Both the position numbers and the translations under genes were made by a program. Below the pieces are notes generated by a model. It was not told the origin of the DNA, did no database searches, and worked only from the letters and a program-made list of their open reading frames with translations. Positions 1 through 25,929 of a stretch of DNA of 64,000 nt are shown one piece after another; position 1 is the stretch's first letter, and every line of letters begins with the position of its first letter. The DNA lies in the NCBI GenBank assembly GCA_963556255.1, contig OY744608.1, positions 15,027,140 through 15,091,139 on the forward strand, written 5' to 3'. This DNA is from Allolobophora icterica. Lineage: Eukaryota; Annelida; Clitellata; Crassiclitellata; Lumbricidae.

Positions 1-1097
1 ACCCGTCAAAAGAGCGCCCGACAAAACAGCGCAGACAAAAGAGCTCCGACAAAAGAACGCCGACATAAGAGCGCCGGCGAAAACTTTATATCGAGGGTTC
101 AATACCGAAACTTGTATTAGCATTCAAGGTTGAGGGACAGCTGAGAGATTATCAAATCACTTAAACATTTATCAATGACTGTTACCAATTGCGTTATATC
201 AACTGGTATGGAAAATAAAAACTTATTTTATTTTATTTCATGTTACATAGTTGAGCGCCGACATAACCATTAAATCGCGCAGATGACGCGAACAGAATCC
301 TGGTATTCGGAACTGAAGAAAACATGATTTGCTTTGTAATCTTTTTCGTTGCATTCCGTTAATAAATCTTTTATCTTTTTTCAATGCATTCTATTAAATA
401 CATTAAATTTGTTTTATTACACTTCGGTTCCAAGACAAATAGTTCACCGACGAATGGTTCACGGGCAAATGGTTCACTGACAAATAGTTCACGATAAATA
501 ATTAATATTTTAAATAATCATCGAGAATCCACCTTCTAGTTTGAGCTGTTTTCATTGATCTTCCAGCTTCTAGTTTGAGCTACATTTTCATCGGCCATCC
601 AACTTCTAGTTTGAGCTTTATTGTCGATGAAAATATAGCTCAAACTAGAAGCTGGAGCCTTGATGGGTAATGAAAATATAGCTAAAACTAGAAGCTGGAT
701 TCTCGATGAAAACCTAGCTCAAACTAAAAGCTGGATGAGCGATGAAAATATAGCTCACACTAGAAGCTGGATTATCAATGAAAACATTGCTCAGACTAGA
801 AGCTGGATGAGTGATGAAAATACAGCTAAAACTAGAAGCTGGGTTATCGATGAAAATATACTCAAACTAGAAGCTCGATGAGCGATGAAAATATAGCTCA
901 CACTAGAAGCTTAAAGAGCGTGAACCTTTCGTCAGTGAACCATTTGTCGTGAACCATTTGTCGTGAACCATTTGTTCGTAAACCATTTGCCGTGACACCT
1001 TACACTTCTTGTCGGCGCTCTTATGTCGGTGCTCTTTTGTCGGCGCTCTTTTGTCGGCGCTCTTTTGTCGGGCGCTCTTTTGACGGGGTGCCCTATG
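1..1097. mobile_element. Foldback-type DNA element with nested inverted tandem arrays
   Basis: Both ends are inverted copies of a short tandem array: about 1-84 (GACAAAAGAGCGCC-type words) against 1012-1097 (GGCGCTCTTTTGTC). Inside these lie inverted arrays of a GTTCACNGACAAATG word at about 440-500 and 917-1000. The core, 537-912, is a 36-bp repeat (ATGAAAATATAGCTCAAACT word) in inverted orientation left of about 622 and direct to the right. The whole element is therefore a nested palindrome. The left end may start a few bases before the window. A target duplication cannot be read because the right side abuts a (GTAT)n tract. Confidence 0.75.
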
Positions 1098-1142
1098 TAT
1101 GTATGCATGCATGTATGTAAATGTATGCATGCATATATGCAT

Positions 1143-1275
1143 GCATGTATGTATGTATGTATGTATGTATGTATGTATGTATGTATGTATGTATGTATGT
1201 ATGTATGTATGTATGTATGTATGTATGTATGTATGTATGTATGTATGTATGTATGTATGTATGTATGTATGTATA
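1143..1275. repeat. (GTAT)n microsatellite
   Basis: Pure tetranucleotide array directly beside the right end of the foldback element. The Met-Tyr-Val-Cys frames it creates are artefacts. Confidence 0.97.
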
Positions 1276-1371
1276 AATGCATGCATATAGGCATAGATGG
1301 AGTATGCTTTCTTCTCTGCTTTAAGGACTTTTCTCTTTCACCGGGGTTGGGCTGGGAGGGCCTCTGAATAG

Positions 1372-1430
1372 TTTCCTTGAAGCGGCGCTATATGAATGCT
1401 TAGTTGCTTGATTGATCGATTGATTTAGTC
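1372..1430 (+). repeat. SINE 3' end with GATT tail
   Basis: A GCGGCGCTATATGAATGC motif is followed by GATTGATCGATTGATT. The same GCGCTATATAA-type end, followed by a simple-repeat tail, recurs in the window (about 3290, 19630, 36275, 49050 and 63612), which marks a SINE family. Confidence 0.5.
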
Positions 1431-1657
1431 ACCGGAGCAGTCAGTTCATAGTACCTATATGCATCTGAGTACCTAACCTACTAATAGACATATAGATACT
1501 GCCTGCACTCAGTAGTCTCAAGTACTTTGCATTGCATTGCATCGAAGATTGCAGCAGACTGCATTGCATCAGACGAAATCACTTTACAATGCATTATACT
1601 GAGAACCTATACGTTCATGCAATGACAATGTGTGAATAATAATGACTTGTGGTCAAC

Positions 1658-16404
<14,747 letters not shown>

Positions 16405-16499
16405 CGTCGTAAAATTGTGCAACTGTGCTTTCCGTTGATTAAGTCTTTGGACGTCGAGATACGGTAATTAATAATACTCCGTTAGTAAGTGCTTTTATA

Positions 16500-17395
16500 T
16501 AGATGTTTCTGATCAACCTTCCAGGTGTCCTCTCAAGTCTTCAGACGCCGTCTCGCTTTGCCGTTCATTCAATGGAGAAGGCGAACGAGGAGGATTGAAA
16601 TCTCGCGTGAAATAGTCGACTCTTTGATCGCCGCAACTACGCACCATCATGCGATAAGTGGATTGCGTCCGGTACTTTATAAGGAACTCATTGTCCTTTA
16701 CGAAAGTAGATCTACGGCAGAGAGAGAGAGAGAGTTCGATAAGAGGCGATGGCCTGGCGCTAAGCACGCGTCGGTGGAGAGTCGGGCTCCCTACGTTTCT
16801 CGCCGGTGCATCGTCGACTGCAGTTGCGTTCGTTCGCTCGTTCGTGCGTGCCTCCGCCGAGCGTCGGCTCGAGCGATTCCAAACATGGCTTCGATAAATG
16901 CCAATGACAAGAGGCCGAACTCATCGCGCTCTTACACGCCGCAACAATATATTAATCTGAGTGTCATAGATTATTAGCCCGTAAATTCATCCAGGTAGCG
17001 GATCGGCTCCTCCTCTCGGCGCGTCTCATCCCGGGAGCCGGGTACAGGGCCGCACAGGACCCGGCCGAAGCTGGTCTTTATCAGACGCGTCGACAGGGCG
17101 CTATCGGTCCCGGGGGACGGTGCCTAGGGCTCGGTGGCTCTCGGGCAGACAGTCTCAATCAGCCCCATCTGGTTATCGCCAGGCAAAGTGTTGGCCCGTA
17201 CCGAGCGGCGGCGGTGGCGGCGGCGGGCCAAGAGGAATGGCGCGAACTAAATCATTATCGGACTGTGCGTCGGCGAGCGGGCACCTGTCAGCAGAGGATC
17301 CGTCTCAGTTAACGAGACTCTGTCGTTCGCAGATGCTTCCAAGTCCAACGTCATCCCTTGTTTCAGCTCTCAGTCTCAAGCACGCCTATAATATG
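16500..17395 (-). promoter_or_regulatory. CpG-rich region upstream of the SCUBE-like gene
   Basis: About 0.9 kb is strikingly rich in G+C and CpG compared with the AT-rich flanks, for example CGTTCGTTCGCTCGTTCGTG near 16830 and GC-rich blocks at 17020-17280. It lies directly upstream of the first coding exon on the minus strand, so it is the likely promoter and 5' UTR. No TATA box is evident. Open frames on both strands here are probably an effect of base composition. Confidence 0.5.
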
Positions 17396-17495
17396 TAGGC
17401 CTACTTTGTCGGCGGCTTCAGGCCTCAACATACATGCGTAGGCTACATGTATACGTAGACATTCAAAGGATCCCTATGCATGCTTACTTATATGC

Positions 17496-17812
17496 ACATA
17501 CACACATACATACATACATACACACCTACATACATACACACACATACATACATACATACACACATACATACATACATACACACATACATAGATACATACA
17601 TACACACATACATACATACACACATACATACATACACACATACATATATACACACACATACATACATACATACATACACACATACATACATACATACACA
17701 CATACATACATACATACACACATACATACACACATACACACATACATACACACATACATACATACATACACACACGCATACATACATACATGTATACATA
17801 CATACATGCAGA
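17496..17812. repeat. (CATA)n/(CACA)n microsatellite
   Basis: About 315 bp of CATA with interspersed CACA units, on the left flank of the element at 17821-18249. The same type of array resumes on its right, which suggests insertion into one microsatellite. Confidence 0.95.
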
Positions 17813-17820
17813 CGTATACA

Positions 17821-18249
17821 CAAAGTGCGACCGTACTTAACTTACCGGAATAACGTACGCGTACTGTACGTACGTTATCGAACAGAATAACGGATGCGTA
17901 TACCGTACGCGTATGTTATAATGTAATTGTAGTTGCAGAATGAACAAAATACATCTATGGAAGATACTGAACAGAAGATGAGTGATGTACACGAGTAAAT
18001 AAATTCATTATTGCTTGACTGTTTTACTGGCTGACAATGACAGGCTATAACTATAGAGCCTAGAACTAGAGCTATGTATACATAGCTATGTGCTAGTTTT
18101 GCTGGAGTTTGTTGACTTTTGTGGTGCATAATGTTATGTATTTTATTTTCGTCAACGTAAGGCATAATAATGTACGCGTACCGTAGTAGCCGTACGTACG
18201 TTATAGAAAGAAATATTAACGTACGTTCCGTACGTACGGTCGCACACTG
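17821..18249. mobile_element. MITE-like element rich in GTACGTACG words
   Basis: The ends CAAAGTGCGACCGTAC and GTACGGTCGCACACTG are inverted. ACGTACGCGTAC and GTACGTACGTTAT words recur in opposite orientation near both ends. The flanks CGTATACA and GGCATACA match at 6 of 8, which is weak evidence inside a CATA array. Confidence 0.55.
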
Positions 18250-18257
18250 GGCATACA

Positions 18258-18546
18258 TCTATACATACAGAGCGTACATACAGGCATACATACATACATA
18301 CATACATACATCCATACATGCATGCATACATACATGCATGCATGCATACATACATACATACATACATACATACATACATACATACATACATACATACATA
18401 CATACATACATACATACATACATACATACACACATACACACATACATACATACCTACATACATACATACATACATACATATATACATACATACATACATA
18501 CATACATACATACATACATACATACATACATACATACATACATACA

Positions 18547-18580
<34 letters not shown>
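18258..18580. repeat. (CATA)n microsatellite
   Basis: Long, nearly pure CATA array to the right of the MITE-like element. Confidence 0.96.
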
Positions 18581-19026
18581 AATACAAAGCGTACATACAG
18601 GCATACATACAGACATATACATACACTTCAGTGCGGCCTTTTGAATGCGGCCGACCACGCGCATGCGTCATGCACCTCCACGCTATAGCACATGGCTGAC
18701 TATACTGACTAACTGTAGCCTATGCGTTATGTGCCGCTATAGTTAACCTACAATTATAATGTCTGGCAGAGTAATAGAAGGTAAAAGCCGGGCAAGGCTA
18801 GTTCGGTCAGGCTTAAGTCAGTTAAGGTCACGAGGCTATGGTAAGGTAGACGAAGAAATCCCTTGAGCTGTATAGTCATCTCTTTCAACGCGCATCATTC
18901 ACCGTTGCCTGGCTTCTGGTTTCTTTGATCTATACTTGATTTCGAACCATGGCTTTCCCAATGGATACCATCGATTGATGTCTTCGGCATTATTATAGCG
19001 CCGCTATGGATTAGATTAGATTAGTA

Positions 19027-19229
19027 CAGGGGCGTAACTTTGGTCTAAAAAGTGGGGGGTACCAATTTCTTGCATACACGAAGCAAGGCTGAGACTGCGA
19101 TCTATGGGAAGGTACAATTAAAAAAATTCATTGGCGTTGTTCAAAAAGTGGGGGTGGGGTACTGTACCCCCCAGTCCAAAAAGTGGGGGGTACGGGTACC
19201 CCTCGTACCCCCCACAAATTACGCCTATG
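19027..19229. mobile_element. hAT-like MITE (CAGGGGCGTAAC ends), intact
   Basis: It starts CAGGGGCGTAACTTTG and ends CAAATTACGCCTATG, with a perfect 8-bp direct repeat GATTAGTA on both sides (19019-19026 and 19230-19237). It is non-coding, with GGGGGGTACC-type words inside. A second copy with its own target duplication is at 61739-62079. Confidence 0.87.
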
Positions 19230-19244
19230 GATTAGTATAGGTAT

Positions 19245-19360
19245 TCAGCGTTAGCAAATTCCAGCTATTCTTAGTCTCGCGGCGTGTGAGGGGAGGGTGA
19301 CCAGTCGCACGATGGCCCAATCGAAGGGTAGGGCTATACGAGAAAGTAAGATGTGGTTTC
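19245..19360 (-). repeat. tRNA-derived SINE fragment
   Basis: Diverged similarity to the SINE body at 43905-44215 (TTCAGCGTTAGCAAATTC, then a CGTCGGCATATGAGGG-like stretch and CCAGTCG). Limits are approximate. Confidence 0.4.
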
Positions 19361-19821
19361 CATAAGTACTATAAGACAAAGCAGAGGAAGAAAAGATAAG
19401 ACAAATAGGAGAATAATTAATCGCACAAGATGTACTGTAGGCTACCTGAGCATTTAGTTGGGTCATTGTATACCTACCTTATATACATTCAACTCAGTTA
19501 ATTGAATTAAGTTAAACTATTAGGCCCCTACAAGAAGTCAACAACTGTTCAGCGTTGCACTTGGTCTACGGATGAGCTGTTTATCTGAATGTACGGCCGA
19601 CGTATATAGGCCCCTACAGCCTATAAACATTTATATAGCGCCTCAAGCCCTGTCAAAAGCGCCTTACACGCTCCTGGACAGCGCAAATCTAAACATGTGC
19701 ATCTTAAAACAAGCTGATATATGTATACCGCTGATTTTCTAGAATCGGTACACAATTTAAAACGAGAACGATTCGAGTCTTCCAAGAAGGATAGGCCCAC
19801 AACAGAGTTTCAATATATAGG

Positions 19822-19933
<112 letters not shown>

Positions 19934-20304
19934 TGGATCTATTATAAGGTATATGGCAGCGCTATATAACTGTTTGATGGCATAAGGCCATAGGCCACAC
20001 ATCGCCAGAGATATAGACGGGTGGCATTAACGTTAAACAAGACTCGTAGACACACTTGGCTGCGTTGCTATATAGGCCTGTGATTATACAGGACGCGCCT
20101 GTTTAATACGATGGCCTAAGGGAACGGCTGCCGTCTGTTGAGTCTTCGCCGGCGTCTAATGGCACGCAACAAGCCAGCCGCACTTGACTAAGGAATGCCA
20201 GACGCCGTCCCTGCTCAGCAGACTGCACCATCATTAGCGTCCAAAGGAACGCCGCATTACGCGATATGCCGTCACGCAGCTCGGGGCCTCTACAAAGAGA
20301 AACC

Positions 20305-20545
20305 GCGCCGATAAACTACGGTACCGGTCTAAGATCGTTTGATTATGTAATCGTCATCTAATAATTATTTATTTATCAGCTATAGATAGACTGCCAGTCA
20401 GTGGGGAAATGCCGCTGCCGATGCCGCCTTCCGAGAGGAATCTACACGAAGATAAACTAAGCGCTGCCGTCGGAAGCCAAACTGATTATCTAAATCGACG
20501 TAGTCTAATATTTATTTATAACCTATGATACACTGCCAGTCAAGT
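20305..20545. repeat. Diverged tandem duplication, about 143-bp period
   Basis: GATAAACTA, then ATTATTTATTTAT or ATATTTATTTATA, then ACTGCCAGTCA occur in the same order at about 20309-20400 and 20451-20541. Confidence 0.45.
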
Positions 20546-21297
20546 CAAAGACGTCAGCAGTACGGGGGCCAGAGGATCACATCCCCACATCGAAAATCTG
20601 GAGGTTAAGATACCTCCTTGCTTTACCTTCCAATTTTAATCTTGAGGACTTTAGTTGCGATGTGCCTAGGTTAGTTATCTGTAATCGATAAATTTTTAAA
20701 GCGATAGGCCTACTTAAAGCTAAGCGCAGGGCGCCTGCTTATTCACGAGCGTTACGTCTTGTCAAAAGGGTTGTCTAGCTAGGATTTCCTAGCAAGTGAT
20801 AGAGGCCTGATGGGAATGAAAGTTAATGAATAATGGGTGCACAAATAGTCTGGAAACGGCGGCAGGTAGCAAAAATGATAAATTTTGACGACAATAAAGT
20901 TCGTCGTAAAAATCTTGATAACTAACAATTGACACCATCAAAATTTGACGAAAAAAGTTAGAATTCTCGATGATTTTCGAAAATTTCAAAATTGTAGGCG
21001 ATGTTAGTATACCCTACATTACAACCTTGCTGAAAATATTGAAATAGGTTATCAAAACACTTTCATCATATTGTAGGCCTACCCCAAGGTAGTCGGCAAA
21101 TGGGTCAGGATCGAAAAATGTTTCTCTAATGGTTAGGCTATCCGAGGTTAGGGGAGGGGCTTGGACTGCGTGGTCTCCCAAATCCACCTAGCATAGGTGT
21201 AATTTTCAGGTGATACGAGGGGTAGGCCTACAAGTACCCCTACTTTTTTTACAACGCAGTGCCGTCTAAGCAACATTGTATAGGCCCTGGGCAAAGC

Positions 21298-21797
21298 CAT
21301 GGGCGGCGATCTAGGGGAGGACGAGGGGACATGTCCCCCCACCTTTAAGAGTGGGGGACACGCCATACATTTGTCCCCCCAAATTGTGAAGAAACACAAA
21401 AAAGGCGGTGAAATGTAATTGCGCGTGAGGGTTTCCGATGCCTTTTTGACGAGATGAGGTAAAAACTCAATGTTTAGCAGAAGTGTCCCCCCGAAAATTT
21501 TCAGAAAGAAGAAGAAATTTTGTAGACGAATTCCTGGAAAAAGGGCTATGAGATTATTGTTGGGTTGTTGGGAGACCCGAAAAAGTTGTAAAAAGAGGCG
21601 AATGATTAAAAAAAGGTCATCAACTTTTTTGGGAGATGAATTGGTAGAAAAGTCATAAAGTCATCAAGTTTTTGTGGAGATGAATTCCTAAAAAGTAAAA
21701 GAATTTTGTAGGGACATGAATTCCTAAAAAAGGTCATGGACCAGACCATGGCCGACTTTGTCCCCCCCCCACCTCTCAGACAAGATCGCCGCCACTG
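21298..21797. mobile_element. hAT-like MITE (CATGGGCGGCGAT ends)
   Basis: It starts CATGGGCGGCGATCTAG and ends CAAGATCGCCGCCACTG, flanked by perfect 8-bp repeats GGCAAAGC (21290-21297 and 21798-21805). The inner parts repeat GGTCATCAACTTTTTTGGGA-like phrases. Another copy is at 59847-60309 and a right-end fragment at 28148-28184. Confidence 0.9.
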
Positions 21798-22062
21798 GGC
21801 AAAGCAATGCACTGCCGCCCGTGAAGGTCATGCACCATTAATTTTTCCTTTGGTATTTTTTAATTTGGGGGCTCCTAGAATCGTGGGCCCCTGGCGACTG
21901 CCCAGCGTACCCATGCCTTAAGACGCACTGTTAAAACACCCATTTGCTATTGTTATTTTCTCTTAGGAAGGCCTTCATAGGCTTCATCTGAGCCTTAATT
22001 CAAGGCTCAAAACAATTGCCTAGCATTGTAGATCATAACCTTCATCGTTGTTGCTGTTGTTA

Positions 22063-22201
<139 letters not shown>

Positions 22202-22228
22202 TTACTCTATATTGTTTGGAAAGGTTTA

Positions 22229-22559
22229 TTAATGTTGAGATGGTCGCTCTTCGGCTCCGGGCAACATCGACATAGTGCCCCGGAAGGCGACCTCATTGAA
22301 GCGCTGAATTGTCACTGAAAGGCGCTGAAAAAGGAAAGTCGATTCGCGAGTGTCTCCCGTGACCTCGGAAAGGCGACGGCCCATCTCGGTGATGAAGGCG
22401 AGGCCCTCTCTGTTGAGGGGACCAAGGGTTTCCACAGCGACTGGGAGGAAAATGTACCTTCTCTGCAGCTCTGCATATTTGGCGCATTTCCTTGTGGCAG
22501 CCAGCTCCGCCGCCCCTCCCGCCTCGGCCGCCGTCTCAGAGATACTCTTGAACTGAGAG

Positions 22560-22563
<4 letters not shown>
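22229..22563 (-). mobile_element. Non-LTR retrotransposon ORF C-terminal end (5'-truncated)
   Basis: About 110 codons are open on the minus strand and end at TAA 22231-22229. Motifs in order are KCAKYAEL, YIFLPVAVETLGPLN, GLAFITEMGRRLSEVTGD, SXFLFQRLSVTIQRFN and MLPGAEE. I recognise this arrangement from the C termini of reverse-transcriptase ORFs in marine invertebrate LINEs. A short UTR and an (AAT)n tail follow. It is 5'-truncated and interrupted at 22560 by another insertion. Confidence 0.65.
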
Positions 22564-22631
<68 letters not shown>

Positions 22632-22734
22632 GATTTTTTTTGGCACCAGAGGTAGTTCTGTTCCCTCGGGCTAAGAAACTATGTCCGAAGACTGTGCGGT
22701 GAGTGTCTGGAACGAATCACTCGACAAGATCATG

Positions 22735-22828
<94 letters not shown>

Positions 22829-23027
22829 TTATTATTATTAAGCATGACGCACAAACGGAGCCGTTATAATTATTTAACAATCGCGAAGGGGAAACGATGC
22901 GAAATTTGGTACCCCCACTATAAACCAAAGCTACGCCATTGCCACCCAGGCACACCTACTCCGTTCTTTCCACCGTGGTCACGATATCTGTGTATAACTG
23001 GTAAAGGAAGTGCTATTTATCTTCGCT
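22560..23027. mobile_element. Insertion within the LINE copy, flanked by a 19-bp direct repeat
   Basis: CTCTTGAACTGAGAGATTA occurs at about 22547-22565 and again at about 23027-23045, bracketing about 460-480 bp with two TTA tracts. On the minus strand the inner part ends in a frame closing with SSDIVS and a stop at about 22678, a UTR and an (AAT)n tail. This fits a second retroelement that duplicated its target. Confidence 0.5.
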
Positions 23028-23532
23028 CTTGAACTGAGAGATTAATTTTTTGTTTTGCCGCACATAAGTTCCACTAAAACGTGAAGTCAAATGTTTCCGT
23101 TAGAAGCGCTGAAGCGAGGCAGGGAAGAAAAATGGGGCCACCAGAAAAATGTCGACATGGAAACGATTTTCCAGCAACAGAGCATTCTTAACTAAAAAGT
23201 TAAAGAACAATTATTGCCACCGCTGCAGTTCGCATTGGTAGCACTGATCTTAAAACAGAATATCAACGAAAATTATTTTTGTTATTATCATTCTTGTAGA
23301 GTTGAAATATCTACGCACAATAAATTATTACATTGCTCTAGGATAGATAGATCTATGCCTCTCTAGTGAACAGTAGGCTACAGGCCTAATTCCTATTGAT
23401 TCGCTAGGTAGACCTAGTTACAATTCGCATTCCGACAATAATATCTTTTGTTTCCCAACAACTGCAGACTATGAACAAATAATTGTTGTCATAGAAACGA
23501 TTGACCACCAGCAACAATAATCTTCAAATATG

Positions 23533-23574
23533 TAGGCCTATTGTTCTGTGATTTCACACAGAACAATAGGCCTA
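23533..23574. repeat. Perfect 18-bp hairpin with TAGGCCTA tips
   Basis: TAGGCCTATTGTTCTGTG and its exact complement are separated by ATTTCA. AACAATTATTGTTG-type words around it extend a looser palindrome. Confidence 0.85.
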
Positions 23575-24124
23575 AATATTGTTGCCATAGCTAACAGAAG
23601 ATTCGATTCGCATAGGCCTACAACAATGTTTATTATTTCAAACGACTGACGTAGACCTATGAACGAATAATTGTTGTCATAGAAGCGATTGGCAGAAGAC
23701 AAAGGTCTAACGTAAAACAATTATTGTTGAAATCAATCAATCAATCCAATCAAATTCTTTTATTGTTCACCAATCTTTGAACAATTACACAGTTTACATG
23801 GTAACACGAACTTAAGTTACATTGCATTACATTGCATTACATTGCAAAACATTGTTTTGTCGTATCTGATGTTGATTTATTATTAGTCTTAGCTTTTCTG
23901 GGTAAACATAAACAAGTCTTGTAGCGGGCTGGTCGTATGCATGTTGGCCTGATTTCGGCTTCGTTTTGTAGCACCATCGGCTGATGCCTTAATTAATTGT
24001 GCATTAGACACCGCGCGATAGAATATACTAATAATATGGATGTCAGTTAAATGTCAGTTATAAACATTGGAACATCAATTAATGTATAATCGCTGCCATA
24101 ATATATATATATATATATGAATTT

Positions 24125-24335
24125 TCGTCTATCTATACATATAATATCCATAGAGCGTGTGCCTGTCGATAAACGCTCTGGAATCTATTGTGAAACAGAA
24201 ACCGTTTGTGACGTCAGTACTGCGGTCTTGACGACGGCGATCACAGCATTTTAATCAACGATACATAGCCTATAGGCCTATATACACTGCCGACTGCCGT
24301 CATAATATGACGGGTAAATACTCTAGTATAGTTAT
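24125..24335. repeat. Dispersed repeat, copy 1
   Basis: Homologous in reverse orientation to 43690-43895. Shared blocks are ATCTATACATATAATATCC, GTGAAACAGAAACCG, TTTGTGACGT, CGGCGATCACAGC, ATACATAG and TATAGGCCTATATACACTGC. No coding region. The class is not determined. Confidence 0.6.
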
Positions 24336-24503
24336 ATATTGAATAAAAAAACTAGTATAGGCCTACACGATTCATCTATGACGAACCTCATGTACCAGTA
24401 CTACTTTCTATATAGGCCCTACTCTACTTTCAAACTACGTTGAATAATGAGCAAGGTCGACGCCATAGGGCCTACGCTCGCTATAGAAAAACGTAGGCCT
24501 AAG

Positions 24504-25527
24504 CAGTGATGGGCACTAAACTATTTTTTTAGTTAAACTAAAACTATTTTCCAACTAAAAAACATTAGTTTAACTAAAGTTGGCAACTAATTTTGGAAAT
24601 TAGTTAACTAAACTAAAAAAAGTAGTTAAACTTTTTCCTACTTTTTTCAAACATTTTACGACAAACATTTTCACAATAACAGAGGTTAAGTGAACTGTAA
24701 TAATGCAGAGCGTCAATGACAATTTCATGCAATGTGTACTGTGCAATGTGTACTATGCAATGTGTACTGTTATACCATACACTGCAAGTAGTGTAAGAAT
24801 TTGAAAACACAGGCTGTTAATGCTAAAACCATAGTCTTAATCAATAAGTTTCGCGTTGAGTTGTTGACAGTGTTCAATGTTCATTGCAGAAAATAGTTGC
24901 AATAATGCTGATTTTTTAGTTAAACTTTTTAGTTAGCAACTAACATTTTTTAGTTAAAACTATGGTTTTAACTAAACTATTTTATTTTTAGTTAAACTTC
25001 ATCTTTAACTAATTTTTTTTAGTTAAACTAAAAGTTAGCAACATTTTGTTAACTATTGCCCATCTCAGGGGCCATCCATATATTACGTACGCAAAAATCC
25101 GGGAAAATTTGACCCCCCTCCCCCTGTTCGCAAGCGTACTTTCTTCCACACCCCCCTGTGTACGTACACTTGACGCTCACCCCCCCCCCGCGAAGACCAG
25201 CTGCAGAAAGTGCCTCTACTGTCTGCACTTTAGTCCAGATTGAAGGATGAGTGAGGGCCAATATAGACAAATTATAGGTATCTCGTTCACAGCACAGAAT
25301 AACTGCACATGGCTGTTATATAATGTAATAAAAAGGCATAGAACGACTATAGGACAATACAGAGTTATAAATAGGCTAATGTGGACGTCATTAGAAATTT
25401 ATTTTTGCGTACGTACACTTTTGTCCCCCCCTCCCCCCCGTTCGCACCCGTACGCAAAATCGCCAAAATCCGACCCCCCCTCCCCCCATCATTGCGTACG
25501 TAATATGTGGACGGCCCCTGGACACTG
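24504..25527. mobile_element. Foldback-like hAT element with AGTTTAACTAAA words
   Basis: It starts CAGTGATGGGCA; its right end reads TGCCCATCT, is interrupted by the element at 25066-25520, and finishes with GACACTG. The outer flanks GGCCTAAG (24496-24503) and GGCCCAAG (25528-25535) match at 7 of 8. Both arms consist of repeated AGTTTAACTAAA/TTAGTTAAACT words around a non-repetitive core (about 24650-24900). Confidence 0.6.
25066..25520. mobile_element. MITE with ACGTACGCAAA ends, nested
   Basis: The ends CAGGGGCCATCCATATATTA and TAATATGTGGACGGCCCCTG are inverted over about 29 bp, including TTACGTACGCAA. No target duplication is apparent. The right half is repeated at 52571-52820. Confidence 0.65.
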
Positions 25528-25824
25528 GGCCCAAGCATCTACATTTTTCACGCCTAGGCCTACCAGATATATATATGAATTTTCGTCTATGTCCTATGTC
25601 CTGCAAGCATTTCCATGGGCATTAGACTGGATCAATATGGGAGTGTGGGTCCCACATGGAGTCAAATGGGCTCCATGTGGGCATACTGTCTTTCTCCGAG
25701 GCAGCGCGAAATTCGTATACCGGTACTATATAAGTGTGCATTTGTTGGTCAGGCAGGCCAAGCTCCTACAATAAACTCGGATATGGCATGGGTCCCGGCC
25801 GGGATGGTTGTTCAGTATATAGGC

Positions 25825-25929
<105 letters not shown>

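Noticed and set aside
16513..16977. Open frames on both strands in the CpG-rich region
   Set aside because: GC-rich promoter DNA has few stops; the signal-exon model with matching phase is better supported.
17434..18700. His-Thr-Tyr-Ile repeat proteins on both strands
   Set aside because: CATA arrays are open in every frame; no coding signal.
25066..25520. Target-site duplication for the ACGTACGCAAA MITE
   Set aside because: GCCCATCT and GACACTGG do not match; borders rest on the inverted repeat and the second copy only.
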